Source: Perognathus longimembris pacificus
Taxonomy: Eukaryota; Chordata; Mammalia; Rodentia; Heteromyidae
Assembly: GCF_023159225.1 (NCBI RefSeq)
Contig: NC_063166.1
Span: 75,394,575-75,458,574, forward strand
DNA: 64,000 bases
Reading direction: 5' to 3'
Shown here in pieces: positions 63,968 to 64,000 of the stretch. A program made the translations under genes and the position numbers. The notes beneath the pieces were generated by a model. The model had not been told where the DNA came from. It worked only from the letters and a program-made list of their open reading frames with translations, and did no database searches. How positions within the stretch are numbered: the first letter of the stretch is position 1; every line of letters begins with the position of its first letter.

Positions 63968-64000
63968 GTATGTGACTCGGTCACTGAGCAGGTTGTTGTA

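Overview
This is a rodent nuclear genome window holding two protein-coding genes on the plus strand in a dense field of retroposons. The gene calls rest on spliced reading frames that I rebuilt by hand. The organism call rests on the repeats. About 45 copies of a roughly 205-bp dimeric SINE (an ID-like, tRNA-Ala-type left half, an unusual right half and an A-tail) match what I recall as the IDL-Geo family of geomyoid rodents (kangaroo rats, pocket mice, pocket gophers). No species can be named from the sequence alone.

Layout. 1-1062 is GC-rich promoter and first exon of IFT52, with a perfect CRE and an X-box-like site. 3311-29804 carries the 13 coding exons of IFT52 (437 codons, complete, every junction GT-AG and in phase). 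About 29805-30020 is its 3' UTR. 30.0-35.9 kb is intergenic, mostly SINEs plus an unassigned block. 35.9-37.1 kb is the CpG-island promoter of MYBL2 with a clear E2F element. 36434-63967 carries coding exons 1-10 of MYBL2 (543 codons). The gene runs off the right edge, so its C-terminal exons are missing. The order IFT52 then MYBL2 on one strand is the same as on human chromosome 20q13 (recalled).

The two genes do unrelated jobs. IFT52 is a core subunit of the IFT-B train that builds cilia. MYBL2 (B-Myb) is the cell-cycle transcription factor that works with the MuvB complex. Their neighbourhood looks like conserved synteny, not an operon or shared pathway.

Repeat names used below. IDL-Geo: dimer described above. 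B1-Geo: a 7SL/B1-like left half joined to the same type of right half. B1-dID: a B1-like left half joined to a shorter plain tRNA-like right half. ID-type and B1: monomers. Older layers include MIR, L2, an L1 3' end, a hAT-like fragment, a U6 pseudogene and one solo LTR. SINE edges are good to about 5 bp where a target-site duplication (TSD) is given and about 15 bp otherwise. I saw no tRNA gene, CRISPR array, bacterial or viral gene, and no third protein-coding gene.
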